From contig OX345636.1 in NCBI GenBank assembly GCA_947044365.1, positions 51,330,746 to 51,394,745 on the forward strand: a stretch of 64,000 bases of DNA. Reading direction: 5' to 3'. Under the pieces are notes generated by a model. The model did no database searches. It was not told the origin of the DNA and saw only the letters and a program-made list of their open reading frames with translations. Positions 43,455 to 54,016 of this stretch are shown here, piece by piece. Each line of letters begins with the position of its first letter. The stretch's first letter is position 1. The translations under genes were made by a program, and so were the position numbers. This DNA is from Petrosia ficiformis. Its lineage: Eukaryota; Porifera; Demospongiae; Haplosclerida; Petrosiidae.

Positions 43455-43776
43455 TGTAACAGACATTATAAAGCTAAGACTAAGTTAAATGTGTTGTGTT
43501 AAGTATTCTTTCTTTGATTACATAGTTGTAGTTTACTTTGTGTACACCTGCTTCCATGTGTTTATTACTTGTGTAGCTATACTTTACTTTGAGTTGTAAG
43601 GTGTTTATTACCACCTGGTCTTATTGGTAATGTGTTGTTTTGTTCATTGTTATATATGTGTTGCTTTGTTCATTGTTACATGTAAGTATAAATAGACTAT
43701 ATTATTTATTATAAATATATCATTTTATAACTCTGTTCGAGAACATAAAGCTCCGGTAAAACTCAGCCTGGTTACA
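43455..43776 (+). repeat. 3' LTR
   Basis: 322 bp, matching the 5' LTR throughout by eye, followed by the target duplication AGTG (43777-43780). Confidence 0.93.
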
Positions 43777-44495
43777 AGTGTAAGATGAGCATTTCAAGTC
43801 ATGTATATCAATTTTTGGCTGCTTTGCCATTTTAATCATCTACAAGAGTAAAGTAGGTTGTACTGAAGGTGACAGTTGACTATTCCACCCACACAAATGT
43901 TTGTTGATTATCTGAAGGTATTCACGCTCATGTGAGTACTGGAGGGCTAAATAATTATTTTGTAGGAGAGTACTGTCAAGTATCACATATCAAGAGATAT
44001 TTCGCCCATTATGCATGGGTGGGCTTAATAATTATGATGTAATTATTATGTAACACTAAATACTAATATAGCCGTAAGAAAGCAAATTTATCTGACCAGA
44101 TGTTGGCTGCTTTTGCATCAGTTTATAGTGGAAGTATATACTGGTCTTGCCGAATGAATATTATGACAGGCTCCATGAAGAGTTTTTATTGAAGAGTTTG
44201 TATTGACACACAGAGAAGCTAGCAATACAATGGAAACCTTCTGCTATAAACACTTCTTACTATTTTAAAAACTTTTAAATTTGTCGGGATAAAAAACGGT
44301 ACATTCCAAAAAAAACGCTACGTACAGTAGGGTAGTGCGTCAGTAGTAAGCAACGAATTACAGACAAAGAAAGCAGCATACTTCGTAGGTAGTACGCAGT
44401 ACTGCACTGCACAGCGCAGTAGTAAATTTGTCTATGAATAATAAAATTGCGCATGCGCAGTAATCCATGTTCATTAGCGGTTTTGTCGTGTGAAA

Positions 44496-45013
44496 ATGGT
44501 GTACAGTACTTATAAGCAGCAAAGAGTACTCTACTTTTCTTCTCTGGGGTATAAATCTACGACTATTGTTTCACTTTTGAGAGAAGAAGGATTAACTGTG
44601 AGCAGGAGTGGTGTAGCAAGACTTTTGAGTAAGTACAGATAAACTGGTAGCATAAGGCGTCGTCCTGGTTCTGGGCGTCCAACAAAGCTTCAAAAACTGC
44701 TAGTTAATAAGAACATCCACTGTCCCTACAAACAATTTTAAGGTCTCGTAGCAAGCTTGGATGGATTTTCTGTGGTAGTGCCTACTGCCAACTTATAAGA
44801 GAGGCTAACAAGGTCAAAAGACTAGAATGGGCTCAGAAACATTTACAAACAGTCCTACGAAATGAATTTACAGACGTGGTATGTACTGATGAATGTACAG
44901 TTATGTTAGAATGCCACAGACGTTTTTGTTGCAGGAAGAAAGGGATTCAACCAAAGCCTAAGCCAAGGTATTTGACAATAATTATAGATAATTGTATATC
45001 AATATAAATTATG

Positions 45014-45074
<61 letters not shown>

Positions 45075-45412
45075 TATATATAACTATATATAAATAAATA
45101 TGTTTATAATAATTATACATGTATAAAATTAATAGTTTTCTCTTTTTTATCTCTTCTCCAGAGTTAAACATCCATGTAAAGTTCACGTCTGGGCAGGCAT
45201 TAGTTGGGAAGGGTAGGCAGTTGCCTACATTAGTGTGTTAGAAGCTGGATTAAAACCTTTCTTATCATCAGCAATAAATGTTACTAAATTCATGCAGGAC
45301 AATGATCCGAAGCATACTTCCAGGATAGTAGGTGATTGGATGGATTGACAACAATATTAATTGGTGAAGAACTCCCCCTGAATATCCCGATTTAAATCCA
45401 AAGTGAAACTTT
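44496..45412 (+). pseudogene. Tc1/mariner transposase, inactivated
   Basis: The start MVYSTYKQQRVLYFSSLGYK and the helix-turn-helix region REEGLTVSRSGVARLLSKYR are followed by an in-frame TAA at 44640, then RRRPGSGRPTKL. The DDE part shows CTDECTVMLE (first Asp) and QDNDPKHTSR (second Asp). It ends PEYPDLNPK with TGA in place of the third acid (usual PDLNPxEN). A TA-rich insert or intron (about 44968-45160) splits it. Several frame breaks make it non-functional. Confidence 0.85.
45005..45072. repeat. TA microsatellite within the Tc1 transposase
   Basis: A (TA)n tract with one TACATG interruption. Confidence 0.9.
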
Positions 45413-45584
45413 TAGTTGTAGATTTATACTTGATCTTTCTCTCTCGACCGGCTTTTTTAAATGCCACCAATTTTCAAAAGATTTATCTTTGTGCTATATA
45501 TAAATAACAGTGTTGTTTTAGTTAACTATAAACATGAAGACAAAATTTCCAGCACACTCACCACACTGTCCACACTTACTATAC

Positions 45585-46329
45585 GCATAGATTATATAGA
45601 CTACGTATAAGGGATTGGAAACAGCGCACGTGATCCCATAGCATCAATGCATAAGTCTGTGACGCACTCCGTGTCCCCAAAAATCAATTAAATTTTATTA
45701 CTTAGTGGTGAGGACTGATCATAGAAAAAACACTATTCCTTGCTGAAACTAAACAATTAAGGTGTTTTTTCTTGATATACATGTTGCTAATGTATCGTTT
45801 TAACATCTCAATTGCTAAAACATTAGCAAAAAATCATGTACGATGTTAAAAACCATTGTTTTTTAGTACATATCATAACGAAAACGGGTTTTGGGACTCT
45901 TACTGCTTTTAATAACAGTTCTATTGCAATATTCCCACGTAAGTTTTGTTACTCAATAAAAATACATGGGTTTAAAACAAATATAGAAAAAAAAGTTACC
46001 GTTTAGGTGGAGAAAATCCAGTTGAAACGGTTACGAGGTACTTACATTTTGGGGACTCTAAGCAGTGTGGTAGGTCATATAGTTCAACACTCCAGTTTTC
46101 TAGCTGAAGGTATAGCACTCCTATGTTGGTTGGTGATATTATCAATCAGTTTAACAAAAGTGTTCTTTAATGATACACGATTTAAAACAAGTTCTTTACC
46201 AGTCTTGCATGCATAGCGCATTGTATTTAGAGGGGAGGGGCTGGCTAAAAAAGATAGGGTGGGGCAACGGAGTGTACGGAAATGCGTGGGTGTTTCCAAT
46301 CCCTTATACGTAGTCTATATAATCTATGC
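45585..46329. mobile_element. Nested 745-bp element with perfect 39-bp terminal inverted repeats
   Basis: The first 39 bp from 45585 (GCATAGATTATATAGACTAC..) are exactly inverted at the end (46291-46329). TATAC flanks both sides (45580-45584 and 46330-46334), a 5-bp duplication, although the shared TATACGCAT makes its exact length ambiguous. The interior has one short ORF (46007-46216) that I do not recognise. Superfamily unknown. The perfect ends suggest recent movement into the older Tc1 element. Confidence 0.8.
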
Positions 46330-46837
46330 TATACGCATGCGCAAATATGAGCCACGCCCACTATTTAATAAAATTGGTCACATACTGTACTTTCAGAGAT
46401 TGGAACAACTTTAAAACATACTATTGCAGACTAGGAGCAACATCAAAGCATTACAGTGTTTTCAGGGTCAAAAGTTTGTAATACAGCCGTCCATCGACGT
46501 CGCTCCAAGCCAAGGGTGTGGCTCGCCAGACTAACATCAAAATGCATGCAATAAGCTTTAACTACTGCTGTGTGTGTAATTCTCAACACCTTATGCTGCG
46601 AGAGTAAACCACTTTAGACAAAGCAGCTATGCTGCTGAATATAGACTGCAAACATCATCCAATGCCAGCCACACCCTCTATTGCAATTATTAATAACGGT
46701 AGTACGTTTCAACGCAGTAATGGCTCACTGCGTTGCGTACTTCAGCGGTAGTGCGGTCTAGTACCGCGCAGCAGTTGAGCAAAGTTGCGGAGTAATTAAC
46801 TCTACTCTACGTAGCGTTTTTTATGGACTATACCGTA

Positions 46838-47413
46838 TCTCTTCATGCCGAAGTCATACAATTGTACACATCATAAAGTGTTTTACATGTATACATACAT
46901 GTACACATATGTATATATACATGGTATACTCGTGGTAACTCATTTTGTAGTATTTCTGAGCTGTTGTACTGCTTTACTTTATATTCTAATGTTTTTGAGT
47001 TTATGAGAAAATAGGTTTGTAAGTGGCCTCATTAAATATTCATAGTTGTTGTCCATCACCTTAAGGACAATCAAACATCCCGTAGTTTTCTGCACAAACG
47101 TTATAAATCTATTGTATACTATCGTTAAATCAAATTCTTATCTAGACAACAAGTGATCACTACTTTGTTAATTACAAAACAATCCATTCGGGGCCCTTGC
47201 TTTCTGTGGTCAGTGTGGGGACCCTGGGTGATCACCTGGGTTGCCCATCCCCTAAGTCCTGACCTGATAACCATTGCAACCATTACAAACCTTACAACCA
47301 ATACAACACATATAACTATATGTATTACACCAATTTACTAATACAATCTACATGTACATGTGTATATAACCAATCAAACAATACCACATGTACATGTATG
47401 TATCTTTTCTTAC
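46838..47413 (-). other. Gene B intron, copy B counterpart of 2290-2814
   Basis: No exon. It matches copy A 2290-2814, including CCATTCGGGGCCCTTG (near 2652 and 47184). Confidence 0.6.
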
Positions 47414-47441
47414 CATGTTTATCAACTTCATCTTTTTTCTT
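47414..47441 (-). CDS. Gene B exon: charged linker after the ankyrin repeats
   Basis: The acceptor TTCCTTACAG and donor GTAAGA bound 28 bp, reading KKKDEVDKH with one base left (phase 1). It is the positional twin of gene A exon 9 (2815-2845), one codon shorter. The next exon leftward with a compatible phase is 36664-36714. The retained frame after a codon-sized length change supports real coding use. Confidence 0.75.
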
Positions 47442-48149
47442 CTGTAAGGAAATAATTTACAAATCTCAATACTAGAAACAGAATCAGATGGACTAACAAT
47501 AAACATTATCACTATACAAATATGTATGAGTAGATATCAGGCCTGCAGCCAGGGGGATTTCATTGGGTTTGGTCGAACACCCCTTTTGGAGACAAACGGA
47601 GAAATTATAAAGCACGTGTCTGCCTGCGCATATACGGTTCACGCATGCACATGTGCACATACCGGTATTTCACGCATATGCAATTGAATTTCTTTGATTA
47701 TGTTTTTGTGACTATTATGGCCACAAAGAGACAGTCCTCTTCTCAGTTTGGAACTCCTTAAAAATACTTAAAAGACCAGACCAGGAAAGTGTCAATGGAC
47801 ACCTAGGAACAGTAACATAGTCACTGAGTCACAATGATGATAGTGTATGTAAATCAAGCATTAGTGATGATTCACATGTACATGTAAGTGTAGTTAGTTA
47901 GTTTTGATAAAGACATAAACAACTCATCCTGTGGACTAGTAGTAAGGAGTTAATTTAATTTAATTTATCAATAGAGAATCATTAAAAGCTATGGATTTCT
48001 TGAACATAATGAAGAAAGTAGCCCCACAGGAACAAAGTTAATATTAAAATAAATATTACACATGCATGTGACAATAATGCTCCCCCTTTCTACTAATTCT
48101 AATGAGAACATGTAATGACAAGTGATGAAAATTACATAAGTTCACATAC

Positions 48150-48224
48150 CATAGCATCTTCCAAAATTTTCACACATTTACGAGCATTTCTTCGTTTTGC
48201 TGCATCTAGAGCTGTCTCTCCGCG
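48150..48224 (-). CDS. Gene B exon: C-terminal ankyrin half-repeat
   Basis: The acceptor TGTTTACAG and donor GTATGT bound 75 bp, 25 codons, phase 0. The peptide starts RGETALDAAKRRNARKCVK and ends ILEDAM. It is the paralog of gene A exon 8: same length and splice positions, identical TAL, AK, C, LEDAM positions, with substitutions in between and no stop. This indicates selection on both copies. Confidence 0.85.
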
Positions 48225-48343
48225 CTGTAAACAATGACATGTATTGAAACAATTGTAATTGTGACAGTAATTACATGTAAAGTATAATCACACTTATTAT
48301 TTACATTATAATCCAACAGGTACATACATTTTTATTTATAAAC

Positions 48344-48748
48344 TAGCTATGGTTGGGAAAAAGGTTCGAAGGTTTGAACCTTTGTTTGTTTGCTATGCAT
48401 TCGAAGCTAAATTTCTTCCTTTGAAGCATTGCTGCCACACCCACTTTAACATTTGCGCATGCACACTTCTACAATCTAAACGTGTGGTTAATGATGTGGA
48501 CGTGTTCCAGATAAGTTGAGGCTGTGTTGCTGGCTGCTTTTGTCTTATTTCTCAGTCCAGTGATGCCTAATCTGGATATAAACACTGACAGGAACAACAC
48601 TAGTACTAATTATAAAGCAATAATCCAGTTTTGGAGGCCAATCAAGGTAAGAGCAACATTGATAAAAACAAGTGAGAACCTTCGAACCTTCAATTGTTCT
48701 TGCTGACGAAACTTCGAAGGTTGTTTTCCGACCTTCGTCCTAGCCCTA
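48344..48748. mobile_element. hAT-type non-autonomous element, 405 bp
   Basis: The ends TAGCTATGGTTGGGAAAAAG and (inverted) TAGGGCTAGGACGAAGGTCG are imperfect inverted repeats, each followed by TTCGAAG-containing palindromic sequence. The flanks TTATAAAC (48336-48343) and GTATAAAC (48749-48756) match at 7 of 8. The ORF 48524-48706 inside is unrecognised. Confidence 0.65.
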
Positions 48749-49599
48749 GTATAAACATATTATTATGGACATAATAGATTCCTAAATATAGCAAGTTTAT
48801 GACAGTAAATTCCTAAAGATGAGTTTATGAAAATGAAAATGTAAACATCTCTACCCAGAGTTAAGTATTATACATAATTTACATATGTAATGTGTACAAA
48901 CAATGTCCTTTTCAATGATATTTAAAGAGCATCATGTTTATAATTAACTCAGTTCAAATGAATATTAATATCATTAATGTAGTCAATGGATAATATGTGA
49001 ATATTATATCATGATCATACATGTATACCAAATATTATAATAAAGTACATCATCAGAAAGTTATGATATAAACAGAATGATAATCCAATGAATGAAGACT
49101 GAAATACCAGGTGAGAAATATGATTGTTTGAAATTTGGACAAGAGAACACGCTAGATGAGAGAAGTCTAACCAACACTAGAACTTATTGGCCAAAATAAT
49201 TATAATCACTAAAGACTGTGGCTAATATGTGTAGTTATAAAATACAAGTACAACAAATAATTTCCCGTATTGCTTAGCCCTTCTTTTGTTTTTATCATAC
49301 AGTACATGATAAATTGAACTCTCTCAAGATGTTCATTTATTAGAATATTCCATAATTGCTCAATACTACATACAGGTTAGCTCAATTTAGGTTAACAATA
49401 ATTTATAATTACATGGTTGAGAATCCAGGCCTGTTCAGTGAGTAATGCATGCACTCAGTGAAAAGATTATTACCATCCATATACATGTAGTGAGTTAAGG
49501 GGTATATATTACCACTCACTTTACATATGAGGAAGTGGTATGGGGACAAGTGTATACATGTATATCAGACATGTACAAGCTGGAATGTTGATTAAGGTG

Positions 49600-50658
49600 G
49601 GACTACTTACATGTAGTTTATAAGCATGTACATGTACATGTACTAAGTAGTGTAGAGCTTCAGATCATTGGCTTACCTATAGTTGCTCATCATTCCGCCA
49701 TTTTGTACAGGAAGTCTATCAAATTTGGTATCCAAGATGGGCTATCATTAATATAAACTTTTGTTGGCTTTGTGCACAAAATGGCTGAATAGTGAGTATT
49801 TAAAGGTATAAATGTAAGCGTTTAATCAAAATAGTATTGCTGGACAAAGTCCCTTTGGTGACATGTATAATATACATTGTTATAACAGCTAGTTAAAATG
49901 TGTATTACAGCTTATCAATAATAAGAATAATGATATTTGTAATATGAAATCTTGTAGCATATGTCCCAGACCCTTTCTCCTACCAGTGAAGGGTCAGTAC
50001 CACCAGACTGATTATGATTACTAGACACATAAGTTGAATTGAAAGTACATTGTAAGTACTGTATAATCTGTATTAGTGAAGTGTATCTAAACAGTACAGT
50101 ACATGTTTAGTACTACTATACATGCAAGTACTATATACTACTACATGTATATGTACATGTACACAATATTACATATTGTGTACATATACATATACAATAC
50201 ATATAGGTATTACCTATTTATGGTGTAATTGTCTATGGCCCTTTCTTCTTTACATGTTACTACAGTATGTTACATAAAGGCGTGATTTTTTTGGTTGAGT
50301 ACAGTGTATTATGTTGAATTGTTAGTATCAAATGTTGTAATCAAACTAAGTCAATCTATCCTTCAAGTTACAACATATTCTATATGAACATGTATATTCA
50401 TTGTGTGTATGTACATATATACATATACTAATTAATACACACATACATGTTATGTACGTGTGTACACATGTATGTCATGTATTCTAATTACATGTACGTA
50501 TATGCATGTACATACAATGTACATTGTAGTAAATAAAAATGTACATGTATGTTATGTAGTATTCTAATTATATACATGTACATGTACTAAATAGACATGT
50601 ATGTTAGTTATTACATTAACATATACATGTATGTCATGTATTCTAATTATATACATGT
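49600..50658. repeat. TACATG/ACATGTAC-rich simple repeat region
   Basis: Many runs of TACATGTACATG and TATACATGTA occur between 49600 and 50658, and again at 51330-51720. The corresponding part of copy A (7690-8770) is poor in them. The region where copy B should carry the ankyrin exon equivalent to 8416-8514 lies here, and no exon was found. Confidence 0.8.
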
Positions 50659-51321
50659 CAGTGTTTTCCCCAAAGCACGTTTAGCGCGTTCTCTGTGCGC
50701 TTTAAAATACTGACCGGAAGTGGGTGTGGTGATAACACGCCTTTATTTAACTAATTTTTGCTCCGTGTAAGTGTGCGTTTTCACTGACTACTGTACTTTC
50801 TAACACTCGCCTTGGTTCTTTCCTGCAACTAACGAAGAATGTTTTTGGTATCTACAGTATGACTTTCTTAGTAGGTCTTCTGGTCTGTAGTGTTTAAAAT
50901 TTGAAATTTATATACATGTACATGTAGGTGTGTAAAAATGTGGGTGTTGCCCTTCAAACGTTCGCCTTGCTGTCTTCCTGCTGATAGAAAAGCATAAAGT
51001 TTACATCAATGGCTTTCTTTAGAATTCTTCTTTCCAGCAAGCTAAGTTAAAATGTTGAGTCTTATAAAAAGAGAGTTATAGAGCTGAAAGGAGTTAGTTA
51101 TTAAACCGATATTCAACTGACAGATTTACATGTACATGTAGATTGCAAAAAAGCTAAGTTTAATATATATACATGTACATTAGATTTAGTGAGCTGTTAG
51201 ATAAGGAGGTAATGGAATGTACTGAAGTTAGCGAAGTAAAGTGTGGTAAATGGTGTGGTTATGTAATTAATTAGGGGTGTGGTTTTATGCGCACTTGGCC
51301 TTTTTTGTAGGGAAAACACTG
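50659..51321. mobile_element. hAT-type element, 663 bp, ends CAGTGTTTTCCC
   Basis: The left end CAGTGTTTTCCCCAAAGCAC and the right end read inward CAGTGTTTTCCCTACAAAAA share 12 terminal bases. The flank ATACATGT is exact on both sides (50651-50658 and 51322-51329), but it lies in TACATG repeat DNA, so the 8-bp duplication is less decisive than elsewhere. No transposase seen. Confidence 0.72.
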
Positions 51322-51429
51322 ATACATGTATATACATGTACTACACTGTAAATACACATGTTGCTATGTATATACATGTACAGTGTATCATGCATTCTAA
51401 TTATATACATGTACATTGTACATGATGTT

Positions 51430-51446
51430 ATCGGAGATGTAGACAA

Positions 51447-51477
<31 letters not shown>

Positions 51478-51545
51478 GACACCTGAGGCAATCGAAAAAT
51501 GAAAATGAGAGTTGCCTCAGGTAGGATTCGAACCCACGACACTCT
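51430..51545 (-). mobile_element. tRNA-derived SINE fragment with GAAA repeat
   Basis: The minus strand reads GTCGTGGGTTCGAATCCTAC, a perfect B box and T arm, followed by CTGAGGCAACT. The 3' side has a hairpin (GTTGCCTCAGGT against ACCTGAGGCAAT) and a (GAAA)n tract at 51450-51478. No A box is seen, so it is a partial SINE. Confidence 0.55.
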
Positions 51546-53249
51546 TTACATGTACATGTGAATACTAAATACACATGTATGTTATGTACAGTACATGTAT
51601 TACATTAGCTAATTATATACATGTACATGTAAATACACTTGTACATGTATGTTATGTATTACATTAGCTAATTATATACATGTACATGTAAATGGTATGC
51701 ACATGTACATAATAATACATGTGCATGAAGAAATCTGAAGAAAGTAAGGGTCCTGGAATTGAAATGAAGATCACTGCTTGTCCACAAATCTTTGACTGAT
51801 AAAACTGAATTAAGCCTATGATTTGGAAGTCCAGTTGATTCAGCTAAATTATCTTTACTTGTTTACTAGAACACACAACAACAGGTTCAGTTAAGAACAT
51901 AAAATAATTCACTGCACCCACTGAAATGAATGTTATCAATCTGAAAACAATTCGAATTATATATTTCTAAATTTACACTTGTACACTAGTCCAGACAACC
52001 CAAAAATTAGTAAGCTTGTCCTCAGACAACTACTATCTCCAGCCGCCATCTTGAAATGCCCATACTCATTAATCAATAATTGCACCACAGTGACCAAACT
52101 ACATTTTATGGGTGATCAAGTGTAGTTTTCATATAGCATGTGGTATAACCACATCAACCATAGTACTACATCTCAGATACTGGCACTGACCACAGTGCCA
52201 TTATGAGAAATACTAACACTGACCACATCAAGATGGAGTTCTACAATTAATAGTTTAATCACTTGCCTTTCCAAAACAAGGAGTAAATCCATAAACCAGT
52301 CCAAAAGTACTGAAAGGAATATTCCATACAATAAGGATACTTTATGCTTCCTTTCCATGCTACAGTTATAGTTCATGTACAATTGATACTGTACCTCCAC
52401 ATGGAATGTTCATAATGATGATACCACACCCTCAGGCCCGATGTCATCACGTACAGTGACAATATATTTCTTGTGGCATTTTGACTAACAGATTACAAAT
52501 ATAGTCTGAATTTAAATCCTGTGCTCATCAGTTCCTAATTCAACTAACATAATTATTAACTATTCGATGTTATAAACAGCAAATATATCACAATATCAGA
52601 GGTGGAGTTACAAAATTTTGAGTGGTCAGGTTGAAATTTCAGTAAGTACATTTTTATTGATAAATGTATTACACATAACAATATACATGAAAAAATTACC
52701 ATGTGCTATTAATTAATAAAAGCACTCATGCAAAACCACAAAGGCATAGTTCCCATTTAACACGTTGGTTAAATGCAAACTAACACTGTGAGAAAAATTA
52801 TGGAAATCATGTCATTATGAGTGAACTCAATCCACATACAACTCAATGTACATGTACATGTACATATAACAATGGTCCTCACAAAAAGTGGTCAGGTTGA
52901 AACTTCAATAACCTGACCTATTGCTCTGCCACTGAATATACAATGGAACCTCCATAATACAGACACCATTAGGACTAAGGATGGTATAATGGTAAACTGC
53001 GGTCTACCTTGTGACGATAAAACTTACCTGATTAATTTTTAATAGCAATAAACCACTGTTTTTGTGCATGTGCCTTAAACCTTATTCAAATACATGTTCT
53101 AGTCCTGAGAAGGCAATATGGAGAATAGTGAATCTTGTCAAAGCGACTACAACATACGAGATACTCTACTAAGGAAAGCTAACACCATCAGTTTGATTTG
53201 GAATTACACGTACATGTATTTCTGACTAAAAACAGACCCTAAGGGGTGT

Positions 53250-53380
53250 AGTATTGTCAAGGAGTGTGGCTTGCCAGTGTGCAAGGTTTGTGGTAAAGTC
53301 ATACCAGCAAAGGGTGGGAATACTAGTAATGTACTCACACATTTAAGGGATCACCACCCAGAGAAATACACTGAAGTATG
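53250..53380 (+). pseudogene. BED-type zinc finger fragment, copy B
   Basis: The frame gives VKECGLPVCKVCGKVIPAKG, then NTSNVLTHLRDHHPEKYTE. Cys-x2-Cys and His-x4-His match the BED finger. It is the better-preserved partner of 13154-13267. No DDE domain or dimerisation region of a hAT transposase follows, so it is a remnant. A function as a lone finger cannot be excluded. Confidence 0.65.
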
Positions 53381-53515
53381 GCCTAAAGTTTCAAAGAAGG
53401 CATGTCTAACAAAAGGGAAAGGTTTTCAGTCTACGTACATGTACACATGTACATGTATTTTATGCGAACTACAAGAGCATAGTATGAAGTATCCTTCACA
53501 ATCAAATATTACAAC

Positions 53516-54008
53516 CAGGCTTGGGTCAAGCACTTCCGTGCTTGTGCTTAAAAGTGCTTTAAGCACATTTTCAAAACTGCTTGGATGTGCTTACAAGCAT
53601 TTTATCAATCAAAGCTTTTGTGCTTATGCTTGTGCTTGAGCACTTTTTGGTGATGTGCTTCTTAAGCATTTTTAAAGCACTAAGCACTTTCTTTGTAGGC
53701 TGAGCGATGATCACTTTCAAAAACTTGTGTTTATCACAAGTAATAACAGTATTCAATAAATTAATGAAATTTATGTTGAGAATCATTGAATAATTAAATT
53801 TTTAAAAATTGCATGTTAAATGTTAACTAGTAGAATCATGATTACAACAAATGCTTGAAATTGTGCTTGAAGCACTTTCAAAGTGCTTTAGAAAATACTT
53901 AAGCACTTTGTGTACAAGTGCTTCAAACATTGCTTACTGCTTGAAGCACTTTTATAAGTGCTTGTGCTTTGCTAAAAGCACTAAATGTCAGTGCTTGACC
54001 CATGCCTG
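53516..54008. mobile_element. hAT-type element packed with AAGCAC/GTGCTT motifs, 493 bp
   Basis: The ends are CAGGCTTGGGTCAAGCAC and (inverted) CAGGCATGGGTCAAGCAC (17 of 18). ATTACAAC is an exact 8-bp duplication at 53508-53515 and 54009-54016. Both halves are densely filled with AAGCAC or GTGCTT hexamers in both orientations, with a plainer centre (about 53700-53850). Dense subterminal motifs are a known place for hAT transposase binding. The ORFs inside come from these repeats and are not genes. Confidence 0.88.
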
Positions 54009-54016
54009 ATTACAAC

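Larger units (their letters stand above)
38422..43776 (+). mobile_element. Full-length Ty3/gypsy LTR retrotransposon, apparently intact
   Basis: Two 322-bp LTRs (TGTAAC..GTTACA) that look identical enclose a gag ORF and a pol ORF of the order PR-RT-RNaseH-IN, the Ty3/gypsy order. The target duplication AGTG is at 38418-38421 and 43777-43780. The pre-insertion sequence is preserved in copy A near 913-934 (TTTAGTGTAAGAT). The primer site TGGCGC starts two bases after the 5' LTR and a purine-rich tract ends at the 3' LTR. There is no env-like ORF. Identical LTRs and open frames imply a very recent insertion, placed in an intron of gene B on the strand opposite to the gene. Confidence 0.95.
44297..46835 (+). 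mobile_element. Tc1/mariner-type element, decayed, 2.5 kb
   Basis: The ends are inverted: CGGTACATTCCAAAAAAAAC on the left and CGGTATAGTCCATAAAAAAC read inward from 46835, both continuing GCTACGTA. TA flanks the right end; the left TA has decayed to AA. Copy A has the unbroken target GGATAAAATATCTCTTCATG near 2234-2253, so the element entered copy B after the duplication. The transposase is broken (listed separately), and a 745-bp inverted-repeat element (45585-46329) is nested inside. Confidence 0.85.

Noticed and set aside
44947..45186. ORF rich in Tyr and Ile on the minus strand
   Set aside because: It is the translation of a TA microsatellite within the Tc1 element.
48524..48706. 60-codon ORF with a hydrophobic start
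   Set aside because: It lies within a non-autonomous hAT element and has no protein-like conservation that I can see.
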